From Chloroflexota bacterium (lineage in GTDB: Bacteria > Chloroflexota > Limnocylindria > Limnocylindrales > CSP1-4), in NCBI GenBank assembly GCA_021785115.1, contig JAJYGO010000413.1, positions 1 through 8,792 on the forward strand: 8,792 bases of DNA, read 5' to 3'. The notes beneath the pieces were generated by a model that searched no databases, had not been told where the DNA came from, and worked only from the letters and a program-made list of their open reading frames with translations. Below, one piece after another: positions 1 to 6,715 of the stretch. Within the stretch, counting starts at the first letter, position 1; each line of letters begins with the position of its first letter. The position numbers were made by a program, and so were the translations under genes.

Positions 1-1089
1 GACGTCGTCCTCGGGATCGACGAGCGGCTGCAGGCGGAGACCGAGCGTCTCATGGCCGGGCGGCGCGGGGCCGTCGTCGCGATCGACCCGTCGACCGGCC
101 AGATCCTCGCGCTCGTGAGCAGCCCGGGGTTCGACCCGAACGCGATCGCAAACCCCGCCACCGCGACCGCATCCTTCACGCGGCTCTCATCGGACGCCGC
201 GTCGCCGCTGCTCGATCGGGCCACCCAGGGCCTGTTCGTGCCGGGGTCGGTGTTCAAGCTCGTCACCTCGATCGCCGCCCTCGGCTCCGGGACGATCACG
301 CCGCAGACGACCTACCCGGACCAGCCGGCGGAGGAGAAGACGGGCTTCCTCGTCGACGGCTACCGCGTGATCGACGGCCACCACCCCTTCACCGGCAACA
401 TCGCGCTCAACTACACCCAGGCGCTCGAGGTCTCCTGCAACATCTACTTCGCGCACGTCGGGCTCGCGCTCGGTGGCGGCCGGCTCGTCCAGTGGGCCGA
501 GCGGCTCGGATTCGGCGCGCCGATCCCGTTCGACCTCCCGACCGCCACCAGCCAGGTGACGTCTGGCGGCGGCCCGCTGCCCGGCGGGTTCAAGGACCAG
601 GTCGAGCTCGCGAATGCCGCGTACGGGCAGGCGCAGGTCCTCGTCACCCCGCTCCAGATGGCCCTCGTCGCCTCGGCCATCGCGAACGGCGGCGTGCTCA
701 TGCAGCCGCGGCTCGTGATCGCCACGCGCGACCAGAACGGCACGACCCACCCCATCGGGCCGTCACAGTGGCGGAACGTCGTCGACCCCGCGACGGCGTC
801 GACGATCGCGAACGCCATGGAGCAGGCCGTGTCGAGCGCGTGGGGCGCGCCGTTCGCCGGGCTTGGCAAGGTGCCCGGCGTCCCGACGGCGGGGAAGACC
901 GGCACGGCACAGCTCGGCGGCTCCGGGGAGCCGCACTCGTGGTTCGTCGGGTTCGCGCCGGTGAAGGGCGCGAAGATCGCCGTGGCCGTCCTGCTCGAGC
1001 GGGCCGGTTCGGGGGCGACGGAGGCGGCGCCGCTCGCGAGCAAGGTCATGGCGGACTACCTCTCGCTGCAGCAGGCCGCGGGATCGTAG
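1..1089 (+). CDS. Class B penicillin-binding protein, transpeptidase domain (5' truncated)
   Basis: This is a peptidoglycan DD-transpeptidase that cross-links stem peptides outside the cytoplasmic membrane. The reading frame is open from the first base, so the N-terminal anchor and dimerisation region lie upstream of the window; 362 residues are visible. Numbered from the first visible codon, all three penicillin-binding motifs are present: SVFK with the acylated serine (residues 83-86), SCN (145-147) and KTG (299-301). The opening DVVLGIDERLQ followed by RRGAVVAIDPSTGQILALVS is the usual entry to the PBP2/FtsI/PbpA catalytic fold. The protein stops shortly after the domain, with no PASTA repeats, which argues against the PASTA-bearing FtsI/PBP2x type and for a PbpA-like or elongation-type enzyme; RodA or FtsW would be the expected upstream neighbour. 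It is 173 bp from the moxR gene and could be transcribed separately. The family is certain; the subfamily is not. Confidence 0.93.
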   Translation, partial: DVVLGIDERLQAETERLMAGRRGAVVAIDPSTGQILALVSSPGFDPNAIANPATATASFTRLSSDAASPLLDRATQGLFVPGSVFKLVTSIAALGSGTITPQTTYPDQPAEEKTGFLVDGYRVIDGHHPFTGNIALNYTQALEVSCNIYFAHVGLALGGGRLVQWAERLGFGAPIPFDLPTATSQVTSGGGPLPGGFKDQVELANAAYGQAQVLVTPLQMALVASAIANGGVLMQPRLVIATRDQNGTTHPIGPSQWRNVVDPATASTIANAMEQAVSSAWGAPFAGLGKVPGVPTAGKTGTAQLGGSGEPHSWFVGFAPVKGAKIAVAVLLERAGSGATEAAPLASKVMADYLSLQQAAGS

Positions 1090-1125
1090 ACGCCGGGCGG
1101 CCGGCAGAGGGACGCCGGATCGGTG

Positions 1126-1147
1126 CGCACCCTCGCCGCCGGGTGCG
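1126..1147 (+). terminator. 7-bp hairpin after the penicillin-binding protein gene
   Basis: CGCACCC (1126-1132) and GGGTGCG (1141-1147) form a perfect 7-bp inverted repeat around an 8-base loop, 37 bases after the stop codon. No T-run follows, so it is not a classical intrinsic terminator. It may still pause or end transcription, as U-less hairpins are thought to do in high-GC bacteria, or protect the 3' end of the message. A chance GC-rich dyad cannot be excluded. Confidence 0.35.
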
Positions 1148-1155
1148 AGGTCGTC

Positions 1156-1228
1156 GCGACGTCGAGACCCGGCCGCGAGGGAACCGGGCGACGTCGCCGG
1201 GCGTACCATGAACGTCCGGGCGACGTCG
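1156..1228. repeat. Three GCGACGTCG repeats at exact 32-bp period, candidate operator array
   Basis: The 9-mer GCGACGTCG starts at 1156, 1188 and 1220, giving two identical 32-bp steps, about three turns of B-DNA. Copies 2 and 3 extend upstream to a shared 13-mer, CCGGGCGACGTCG (1184-1196 and 1216-1228). Each copy contains the palindrome CGACGTCG; in copy 2 this extends to a 12-bp perfect palindrome, GGCGACGTCGCC (1187-1198). The 23-bp stretches between copies are unrelated apart from a shared CCGG end in the first two. Symmetric sites on one face of the helix, right upstream of a start codon, are what a cooperative dimeric regulator would use. If the -10 is at 1204-1209, copy 2 lies between the -35 and -10 and copy 3 just past the transcription start. 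The same 9-mer also occurs singly inside genes (2137, 3890, 8188), so only the phased clustering is notable. Confidence 0.5.
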
Positions 1229-1250
1229 AGCGAGGCGACCGGGACGCGCT

Positions 1251-1256
1251 GGAGGG
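1251..1256 (+). promoter_or_regulatory. Shine-Dalgarno site of moxR
   Basis: GGAGGG lies six bases before the ATG at 1263. It is the clearest ribosome binding site in the window. In this frame a TGA at 1209-1211 blocks any extension, and no ATG, GTG or TTG lies between it and 1263, so the start is fixed. A site this strong suggests that moxR is translated independently rather than coupled to the gene before it. Confidence 0.8.
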
Positions 1257-1262
1257 TATCGA

Positions 1263-2231
1263 ATGCCGGACGTGCGGTCGCTCGGCGACCGTGTCCTTGC
1301 CAACGTCGAGCACGTGATCGTCGGCAAGCACGACGCCGTCCGCCTCGCGCTCGTCGCGCTGGTGTGCCAGGGCCACATCCTCATCGAGGACGTCCCCGGT
1401 ACGGGGAAGACCGTCCTGGCCAAGGCCATCGCGCGGAGCCTCGGCTGCTCGTTCCGAAGGATCCAGTTCACCCCGGACCTGCTGCCGTCGGACGTCACCG
1501 GGCTGTCGATCTACAACCAGCGGACGCAGGAGTTCGAGTTCCGGCCCGGGCCGATTATGGCGCAGGTCGTCCTCGCGGACGAGATCAACCGCGCCACGCC
1601 GAAGACGCAGTCGGCGCTCCTCGAGTGCATGGAGGAGCGGCAGGCGACGATCGACGGCAAGACCCATCCGATGCCGACGCCGTTCCTCGTGCTCGCGACG
1701 CAGAACCCGATCGAGTACGAGGGCACGTTCGCGCTGCCGGAGGCGCAGCTCGACCGGTTCATGCTCCGCCTGCGGCTGGGATACCCATCTCCGACTGAGG
1801 AGATGCGGGTGCTCGACCAGCAGAAGCGGGTGCACCCGCTCGGCGAGATCGGCGAGGTCGTCGGCGTCGAGGAGCTGCTCTCGATGCAGGCCGCGGTGCG
1901 CGAGATCTACGTCGACCCGGTCGTCGCGGATTACATCGTCCGGCTGGTCGGCGCGACCCGGTCGCACCCCGACGTGCAGCTCGGGTCATCACCGCGCGGT
2001 TCGCTGGCGCTGTACCACGCCGCGCAGGCCATCGCCTCGCTCGAGGGGCGCGACTACGCGATCCCGGACGACGTGAAGTCGGTCGCGGAGCCCGCGCTCG
2101 CGCACCGGATCATCGTGAAGACGGCGGCCACGCTCCGCGACGTCGACGGCCGCCAGATCATCCGGGATGTGCTGGAGACCGTGCCGGTCGAGGCCGGGAC
2201 GGTGGAGCGGCAGCGCGTCCGTCAGGCCTGA
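1263..2231 (+). CDS. MoxR-family AAA+ ATPase
   Basis: This 322-residue cytoplasmic ATPase belongs to the MoxR branch of AAA+ proteins, which are thought to act as chaperones that remodel or activate a vWA-type partner encoded next door. The whole module is present: Walker A around VPGTGKT (residues 44-50, K49), Walker B LADEINR (104-110, D106/E107), sensor 1 in ATQNPIE (N148), the arginine finger in LDRF (R165) and sensor 2 in SSPRG (R245). The length is usual for the family (about 310-340), and the C-terminal helical lid (from about residue 200) is complete. The gene opens a three-gene unit; only 14 bp separate it from the DUF58 gene, the usual partner. Regulation is probably through the 32-bp-phased repeats upstream. 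The family is certain. The molecular substrate is unknown, and this is not evidence for a methanol-dehydrogenase role, which gave the family its name. Confidence 0.96.
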   Translation: MPDVRSLGDRVLANVEHVIVGKHDAVRLALVALVCQGHILIEDVPGTGKTVLAKAIARSLGCSFRRIQFTPDLLPSDVTGLSIYNQRTQEFEFRPGPIMAQVVLADEINRATPKTQSALLECMEERQATIDGKTHPMPTPFLVLATQNPIEYEGTFALPEAQLDRFMLRLRLGYPSPTEEMRVLDQQKRVHPLGEIGEVVGVEELLSMQAAVREIYVDPVVADYIVRLVGATRSHPDVQLGSSPRGSLALYHAAQAIASLEGRDYAIPDDVKSVAEPALAHRIIVKTAATLRDVDGRQIIRDVLETVPVEAGTVERQRVRQA

Positions 2232-2232
2232 C
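2221..2232. repeat. 12-bp perfect palindrome over the moxR stop codon
   Basis: GTCAGGCCTGAC is a perfect palindrome spanning the last moxR codons and its TGA stop (2229-2231), ending 13 bases before the GTG start of the DUF58 gene. It has no loop, so it suits a dimeric DNA-binding protein better than a stable RNA hairpin. It may equally be chance, because the bases are partly dictated by the Arg-Gln-Ala codons. Confidence 0.3.
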
Positions 2233-2245
2233 ACACGCGCCGCCA

Positions 2246-3514
2246 GTGATCGCCCGGTTCCAGCTCCTCCTCCTCATCGGGATCCTCGTCGTCGGGGCGT
2301 TCTCGACCGGCGTCGACTTCCTGTTCTTCCTGGTCTACCTGCTGCTGCTGGTCGGCGGCGGGGCGTACGTCGTGACGCGCCTCGGGCTCGCCGACCTCGA
2401 GGCCGGCTACGTCCTCGGGCAGCTGCACGGCTCGGTCGGCGAGCAGCTCCGCGTGACGTACACCCTGCGCAACGCCAGCCGGCTGCCCAAGCCGTGGCTC
2501 GAGGTCGAGCAGCCGTCGTCGCTGCCGGTGTCGCTGCCTGGCCGGGCGCTCTCGCTGCCGCCGCGCGGCGAGCGCACCTGGCTCACGCGGGTGCCGCTGA
2601 CGCGTCGGGGCCACTACCGCGTCGATCCGCTCCAGATCCGGACCAGCGACCCGTTCGGGCTGTTCGAGGCGTCGGCGAGCGTCGGCCGGGGCGCCACGCT
2701 CGTGGTCTACCCGCGGATCGAGCCACTGCCGTTCTGGCGCGTGCCGGCGACCTCGCTCGAGGGCAACCACGCGAGCCAGGAGCGGACGTTCCAGACGACC
2801 CCGCTCGTGACCTCGGTGCGGCCGTACGTACCGGGCGACGCCTACAACCGCATCCACTGGCCGACGACCGCGCGGCAGCAGGAGCTGTACGTGCGAGAGT
2901 TCGACCTCGAGCAGGCGGCCGACGTCTCGATCTTCCTTGACCTCGACCGGTCGGTGCAGGTCGGGCACGGCGACGAGTCGACGCTCGAGGCCGGCGTCCG
3001 GGTCGCGGCGGCAGTCGGCGCCAAGGCGCTGGCCGAGAACCGCGCCGTCGCGCTCACGTCGTCCGGCCGGCAGCTGCCCTCGCTTCCGCCCGACCGCGGT
3101 GCGCGGCAGCACCAGAAGCTCATGCAGCTGCTAGCAGCCGCGCAGGCGAACGGAAGCGTCCCGATCGTCGAAGTCCTCGTGCACGGCCTCGCCCGCCTCC
3201 GGCGCGGCATGACGGCGCTGCTCATCACGCCGTCGCTCGACCGCACGTGGATCCGGCCGCTCGCCTCGCTGCGGCCGCGCGGCGTCGGCGTCGTCGTGTG
3301 CCACCTCGATCCCGTGGCGTACGGCGCGCTCTGGAGGGGCGCGCGCGGCGACGACGGAGCGTCCGTCGATCCCGACGCGCAGGCCCGCGATCTGCGGGCG
3401 CTGTACTACGGGCTCGCGGAGTACGACATCCAGGTGCACTCGATCGTGCCCCGGGTGAAGCTCGGCGAGATCATGGTGGATCCTGCGGTCACGGCGCTCG
3501 GGAGAGTCGGGTGA
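2246..3514 (+). CDS. DUF58 family membrane-anchored protein
   Basis: This 422-residue protein is of the DUF58 type that regularly pairs with MoxR ATPases. Two hydrophobic segments lie near the N-terminus (about residues 5-19 and 25-44), suggesting a hairpin membrane anchor. A beta-rich stretch follows (about 55-160). The family hallmark RPYVPGDAYNRIHWPTTAR is at residues 192-210. A vWA-like strand comes next, FLDLDRS (230-236); its D-x-D-x-S pattern resembles a partial metal-binding (MIDAS) site. The role is not biochemically established: by association it is the client or adaptor of the upstream ATPase and works with the transglutaminase downstream. The GTG start is chosen because it gives the expected anchor; no convincing Shine-Dalgarno lies before it, so coupling to moxR translation 14 bp upstream is likely. 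A start further upstream at a non-standard codon cannot be excluded. Its stop overlaps the next gene by one base (TGATG). Confidence 0.92.
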   Translation: MIARFQLLLLIGILVVGAFSTGVDFLFFLVYLLLLVGGGAYVVTRLGLADLEAGYVLGQLHGSVGEQLRVTYTLRNASRLPKPWLEVEQPSSLPVSLPGRALSLPPRGERTWLTRVPLTRRGHYRVDPLQIRTSDPFGLFEASASVGRGATLVVYPRIEPLPFWRVPATSLEGNHASQERTFQTTPLVTSVRPYVPGDAYNRIHWPTTARQQELYVREFDLEQAADVSIFLDLDRSVQVGHGDESTLEAGVRVAAAVGAKALAENRAVALTSSGRQLPSLPPDRGARQHQKLMQLLAAAQANGSVPIVEVLVHGLARLRRGMTALLITPSLDRTWIRPLASLRPRGVGVVVCHLDPVAYGALWRGARGDDGASVDPDAQARDLRALYYGLAEYDIQVHSIVPRVKLGEIMVDPAVTALGRVG

Positions 3515-5856
3515 TGGCGGGACGCGAGTCGCACGGCCTTCATCTCCGCCCGTCCGAGGGATGGCTGACCGTGCTGGCGCTGCTCGCCATGCTGTTGGAC
3601 CTCGGCATCGCGGTCGACGAGGTGCACTGGGCCGGGTGGGTGCCCGTGACCGGGCAGAGCCAGACGTGGTTCCTGCCGATGGCGCTCGCGCTCGGCGCCG
3701 CATGGGGGCTCGTTGCGGCCAAGAAGCGCTGGCACGCGTTCCTGGCGCACGCCATCGGCGGCGCGATCGGCGCGGCGTTCTCGATCTGGGTCGTGGCCGC
3801 GACGATTCCGGCCGTCCAGGGCGTGACCGTGCCGGCCGACGACCCGTTCCGGCTCGGCAACCTCGTCGTCTCGATCCAGGTCTTCCTGCGCGACGTCGTC
3901 GTCGAGCAGGTGCGCTCGGGGCAGACGTCGGCGTTCCTGCTCGTCGTGGCGGCCGTCGGATTCGCCAGCGGCTCGTTCGCGGCCTACGCGATCTTCCGCC
4001 ACCACCGTCCGATGAGCGCGGTGCTGTTCCTCGGCCTGCTGCTGCTCGCGAGCATGTCCCTCACGACCCAGCGCGGCCAGTACCCGTTCCTGGTCGTGTA
4101 CGCGGCCGCGGCGCTGTTCCTGCTCGTGCGTCTCAGCCTGGCGGAACAGCGGGCCCTCTGGGCGAACGTCCGGCTCGGCGATGCGGGTGCGGCGTTCTCG
4201 CTGTACCTCCGGAACGGCGTGACGTTCATCGTCGTGGCGCTCGCCGGGGCGGTGCTGCTCACGTCGAACGCGAGCTCAGCGCCGCTCAAGCCGTACGTCG
4301 CGTCGAGTGCCGACCAGTTCTACTCGTGGGCAAGCCAGTTCGACCGCTTCGCGAGCGGCGTCGTCGCGCCGGTCCGCGGGCCGTCCGGGCTGTTCACGAA
4401 CTCCCAGACGATCCAGGGGATCTGGCAGTCGTCCTCGCGGCTCATCTACCAGATCCGGGCGAGCGACGGCAACGGCCACTACTGGGCCGGTGCGAGCTAC
4501 GACCGCTTCGACGGGCGAACGTGGACGCAGAGCTCTCGGGTCACCGGGGGCACGGTCGCGGCGGGCCGGCCGGCGCTCGCGGGGAGCGTCGACCAGGTGA
4601 CTCCGAGCAGCACGTACCGGACGATCCAGATGCGCGTGACGCCCGTCGACACGGCCGACCAGACCGTGCTGTCGGCCGGCGTGCCGTACACGGTGTCCGT
4701 CCCGACGCAGCTCCAGACGATGGGCGACGGCGGGCCGGTGGACGAGCTCTCGCTCTCCGCCGGGCTGACCGCGTCCGGCTCGTACACCGTCACGGCGCTC
4801 GTCCGCGACGGCGCCGCGAAGCCGGTGACCGCGAACGAGCTCGCCGCGGCAGGCGTCGTGTACCCGGCCTGGGCGAAGCAGTACATCTCGATCCAGCCGG
4901 GCAGCATCGGCCCGATCGTGAAGGAGGAGGCGGACCGGATCATCGCGCAGCTGCCCGCCAGCCAGCGCGATCCGTACCACGAGGCCAAGGCCCTGCAGGA
5001 CTGGCTGTACAGCGGCGGCCACTTCATCTACGACACGAACGTCCAGGGACTGTGCGCGCCGGGCACGCCGGTGCCGGACTGCCTGCTGACGACGAAGCGC
5101 GGCTACTGCGAGTACTTCGCGACGACGCTGGTCATGATGCTGCGGACGCAGGAGATCCCCGCGCGGTACGTCGTGGGATACCTGCCCGGCCATCCCGACA
5201 TCAACGGCGAATTCGAGGTCGACGCGAGCGCGGCCCACGCCTGGGTCGAGGTCTACTTCCCGCGGTACGGCTGGATCCGGTTCGATCCGACGCCCGGCAA
5301 CGTGACGAACGGCCAGCAGCCGACGAATCTCCCGGCGGGTCCGGCCGTGGCGACGCCGAAGCCAACCGCGACGGTCGGACCGGGGGGATCGGCCGCAGCC
5401 GGGTCCGGCGGGACGATCCGGCCCCCGAGCCCGCGCTTCGGCGAGGACACCGGCGGGGCGGGCACGCCCACCACGACGACGCACGGGGCCACGCCGACCG
5501 GCCTGCTGGTGCTCGCGCTCCTTGTACTGGTCGTCGCGGCCGCCGTCTTCGCCCGGCTCCGCTTCGCGCCGGTGCCGAGCCCTGCCGCCGCGTATGCGGG
5601 CGTGGCCCGCATCGCCTCCCGGTTCGGGTACGCGCCACGGCCCGCGCAGACGCCGTACGAGTACGCGACGATGCTGGGGGACGTCCTCCCGACCGCGCGG
5701 CCCGACCTCGAGGTCGTCGCCCGGGCCCGGGTCGAGGCCGTGTATGGACACCGCGCGCTGGGGGCGGCGCGTCGCGCCGCCCTGGGGCAATCGTATCGCC
5801 GGCTGCGCGTGCGGCTGCTCGGCCTGCTGCTCCGGTACCGCCCGCGGCGGAGGTAG
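3514..5856 (+). CDS. TgpA-like membrane transglutaminase-domain protein (with DUF4129-like tail)
   Basis: This 780-residue protein has about seven N-terminal membrane segments (roughly 17-36, 52-70, 76-100, 138-160, 166-184, 188-207, 234-253). An extracytoplasmic region holds the transglutaminase-like domain, with the catalytic triad visible: Cys532 in KRGYCEYF, His575 in AHAWVEV and Asp591 in RFDPTPG. A Pro/Thr/Gly-rich linker follows (about 598-660), then one more membrane segment (662-681) and a cytoplasmic tail (690-780) resembling DUF4129. Seven plus one segments put the catalytic domain outside and both ends inside, as described for Pseudomonas TgpA. Papain-like transglutaminase domains can cross-link or cleave peptides; the substrate here is unknown, with envelope protein or peptidoglycan-linked targets likely from the neighbouring penicillin-binding protein. 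The open frame extends further upstream inside the DUF58 gene, but the ATG at 3514 is chosen because it overlaps the DUF58 stop, has GGGAGAG nine to ten bases before it and begins the conserved N-terminus. Confidence 0.93.
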   Translation: MAGRESHGLHLRPSEGWLTVLALLAMLLDLGIAVDEVHWAGWVPVTGQSQTWFLPMALALGAAWGLVAAKKRWHAFLAHAIGGAIGAAFSIWVVAATIPAVQGVTVPADDPFRLGNLVVSIQVFLRDVVVEQVRSGQTSAFLLVVAAVGFASGSFAAYAIFRHHRPMSAVLFLGLLLLASMSLTTQRGQYPFLVVYAAAALFLLVRLSLAEQRALWANVRLGDAGAAFSLYLRNGVTFIVVALAGAVLLTSNASSAPLKPYVASSADQFYSWASQFDRFASGVVAPVRGPSGLFTNSQTIQGIWQSSSRLIYQIRASDGNGHYWAGASYDRFDGRTWTQSSRVTGGTVAAGRPALAGSVDQVTPSSTYRTIQMRVTPVDTADQTVLSAGVPYTVSVPTQLQTMGDGGPVDELSLSAGLTASGSYTVTALVRDGAAKPVTANELAAAGVVYPAWAKQYISIQPGSIGPIVKEEADRIIAQLPASQRDPYHEAKALQDWLYSGGHFIYDTNVQGLCAPGTPVPDCLLTTKRGYCEYFATTLVMMLRTQEIPARYVVGYLPGHPDINGEFEVDASAAHAWVEVYFPRYGWIRFDPTPGNVTNGQQPTNLPAGPAVATPKPTATVGPGGSAAAGSGGTIRPPSPRFGEDTGGAGTPTTTTHGATPTGLLVLALLVLVVAAAVFARLRFAPVPSPAAAYAGVARIASRFGYAPRPAQTPYEYATMLGDVLPTARPDLEVVARARVEAVYGHRALGAARRAALGQSYRRLRVRLLGLLLRYRPRRR

Positions 5857-5885
5857 CTTCGCGCGGTCGCTACAGCCCGCCTCCG
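5848..5885. terminator. Interrupted inverted repeat at the convergent gene junction
   Basis: Two stacked dyads surround the 13-bp gap between the convergent stop codons. CGGAG (5848-5852) pairs with CTCCG (5881-5885), and directly inside it GTAGC (5853-5857) pairs with GCTAC (5869-5873). This leaves an 11-base loop and a 7-base bulge on the right side. Both TAG stop codons lie within the inner stem. It could act as a bidirectional terminator, but there is no T-run on either side and the bulge weakens it. Confidence 0.35.
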
Positions 5886-6715
5886 CGGTCGACCGTCGCG
5901 TCGAGCACAGCCGTGGGCCCCATCTCCGCGAGGTGGTCGAGCAGGTTGTGGGCGCGCAGCGACGGGCGGCCGTTCCGGACGTCGACCACCGAGATCGCGC
6001 ACAGGCCGAGCGGGAACTGCCAGAACGACTCGAGTGGCAGCCGCAGCAGCGCGATGAGCAGCACGCGGAGCAACCCTTCGTGGGCGACGACGATCGCCCA
6101 GGGCGGTGAGGGGGCTGGCCGTGCGTGCTCCCCGTGCGCCGGCGTCGAACCCGCGAGCCGCCGCAGCAGATCGGTCGCCAGCGACGCGGCGCGCTCGGCC
6201 ACGTCGGGCAGCGGCTCGCCGCCCGGCGCGTGCACGTGCACGGGATCGATCAACCACCCGCGCCGGAGGTCCGCGTAACGGGCCTTCACCTCCACCCCGG
6301 TCAGGCCCTCCCAGGCGCCCTGGCCGATCTCGCGCAGCCGCTCGTCCGCGATCCGGTCGAGGCATGGATTCCACGCTTCGGCGATCGCGGCCGCGGTGTC
6401 TGCCGCGCGTGTGAGTGGGGAATGCCAGACGGCCGCGGGGCGCCCGTCGGGCACGGGGAGCGGGGGAGGCGCGAGCGGCGCGGCGAGCCGCGCGGCGACG
6501 AGCCTGGCCTGCGTGCGTCCGAGGGTCGACAGGGGCGGGTTCGACTGGCCCTGGACGCGCCCTTCGGCGACCCAGGTCGACTCGCCATGCCGGACCAGCA
6601 CGACGGTGGCTTCGCAACCGGCCGGAATCGCGACCCGCGCGGCAGCGAGCCCCCCCGGCGTGGCGACAGGTGCGGGAGCGTCGGGTCGCCTCGCGGTGGG
6701 ATCACCGCCGGCCAT
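5870..6715 (-). CDS. Histidine phosphatase family protein, candidate phosphoserine phosphatase
   Basis: This 281-residue protein belongs to the phosphoglycerate-mutase-like histidine phosphatase superfamily. Visible catalytic features are the RHGE motif (residues 42-45, with His43 the predicted phosphate acceptor), the SPLTRAADTA helix with Arg103, the acid in LREIGQGAWEGL (Glu129), and the second histidine in VVAHEG (His212). It is longer than the roughly 200-residue core: it has an Ala/Pro-rich leader of about 34 residues, a Pro-rich insert (78-92) and another around 190-205. The gene starts at an ATG overlapping the upstream dehydrogenase stop (TGATG) with no good Shine-Dalgarno, so it is probably translated by coupling. 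No other ATG or GTG lies before the RHGE motif. Being last in a unit with a phosphoglycerate dehydrogenase and an aminotransferase suggests phosphoserine phosphatase, as in the metal-independent enzyme first described from Hydrogenobacter thermophilus. Alternatives are a cofactor-dependent mutase or a CobC-like or broad-specificity phosphatase. Confidence 0.88.
   Translation of the reverse strand: MAGGDPTARRPDAPAPVATPGGLAAARVAIPAGCEATVVLVRHGESTWVAEGRVQGQSNPPLSTLGRTQARLVAARLAAPLAPPPLPVPDGRPAAVWHSPLTRAADTAAAIAEAWNPCLDRIADERLREIGQGAWEGLTGVEVKARYADLRRGWLIDPVHVHAPGGEPLPDVAERAASLATDLLRRLAGSTPAHGEHARPAPSPPWAIVVAHEGLLRVLLIALLRLPLESFWQFPLGLCAISVVDVRNGRPSLRAHNLLDHLAEMGPTAVLDATVDRGGGL

Larger units (their letters stand above)
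1090..1262 (+). promoter_or_regulatory. Intergenic regulatory region ahead of the moxR unit
   Basis: This is the only gap over 20 bp in the window and the natural place for a promoter serving the moxR-DUF58-transglutaminase genes. It holds a weak 5-bp hairpin, GCCGG/CCGGC (1092-1096 and 1101-1105), just after the penicillin-binding protein stop. A stronger 7-bp hairpin lies at 1126-1147, three phased repeats at 1156-1228, and the moxR ribosome binding site at 1251-1256. A promoter cannot be assigned firmly. TACCAT at 1204-1209 resembles a -10 element but lacks a good -35. GGAAC (1180-1184) with CGT (1202-1204), 17 bp apart, resembles an ECF-sigma promoter of the envelope-stress type. Either could arise by chance in DNA this GC-rich. 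I see no small gene in the gap: the ATG at 1208 only opens a frame that runs out of phase through moxR. Confidence 0.5.

Noticed and set aside
492..1211. 239-codon plus-strand frame over the penicillin-binding protein gene
   Set aside because: It is a +1/+2 shadow: Arg-rich, motif-free, and overlapping a frame with all three penicillin-binding motifs.
1156..1228. Reading the 32-bp-spaced repeats as a mini CRISPR array
   Set aside because: The repeat is only 9-13 bp with 19-23 bp between copies, there are three units and no cas gene nearby. An operator array fits better.
1208..1798. Possible leader gene starting at ATG 1208
   Set aside because: It overlaps most of moxR out of phase, has no ribosome binding site and lies at or before the likely transcription start.
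4276..5790. Long open frame of 504 codons on the minus strand
   Set aside because: It is antisense to the transglutaminase gene and its translation is Arg/Gly/Val/Asp-rich without any domain. Such shadow frames are expected in DNA of this GC content.
3561..6278. 905-codon plus-strand frame crossing the convergent junction
   Set aside because: It runs out of phase through the transglutaminase gene and antisense into the phosphatase gene. The protein is Arg/Ala-rich with no recognisable motif, while the overlapping frames carry full catalytic motifs.
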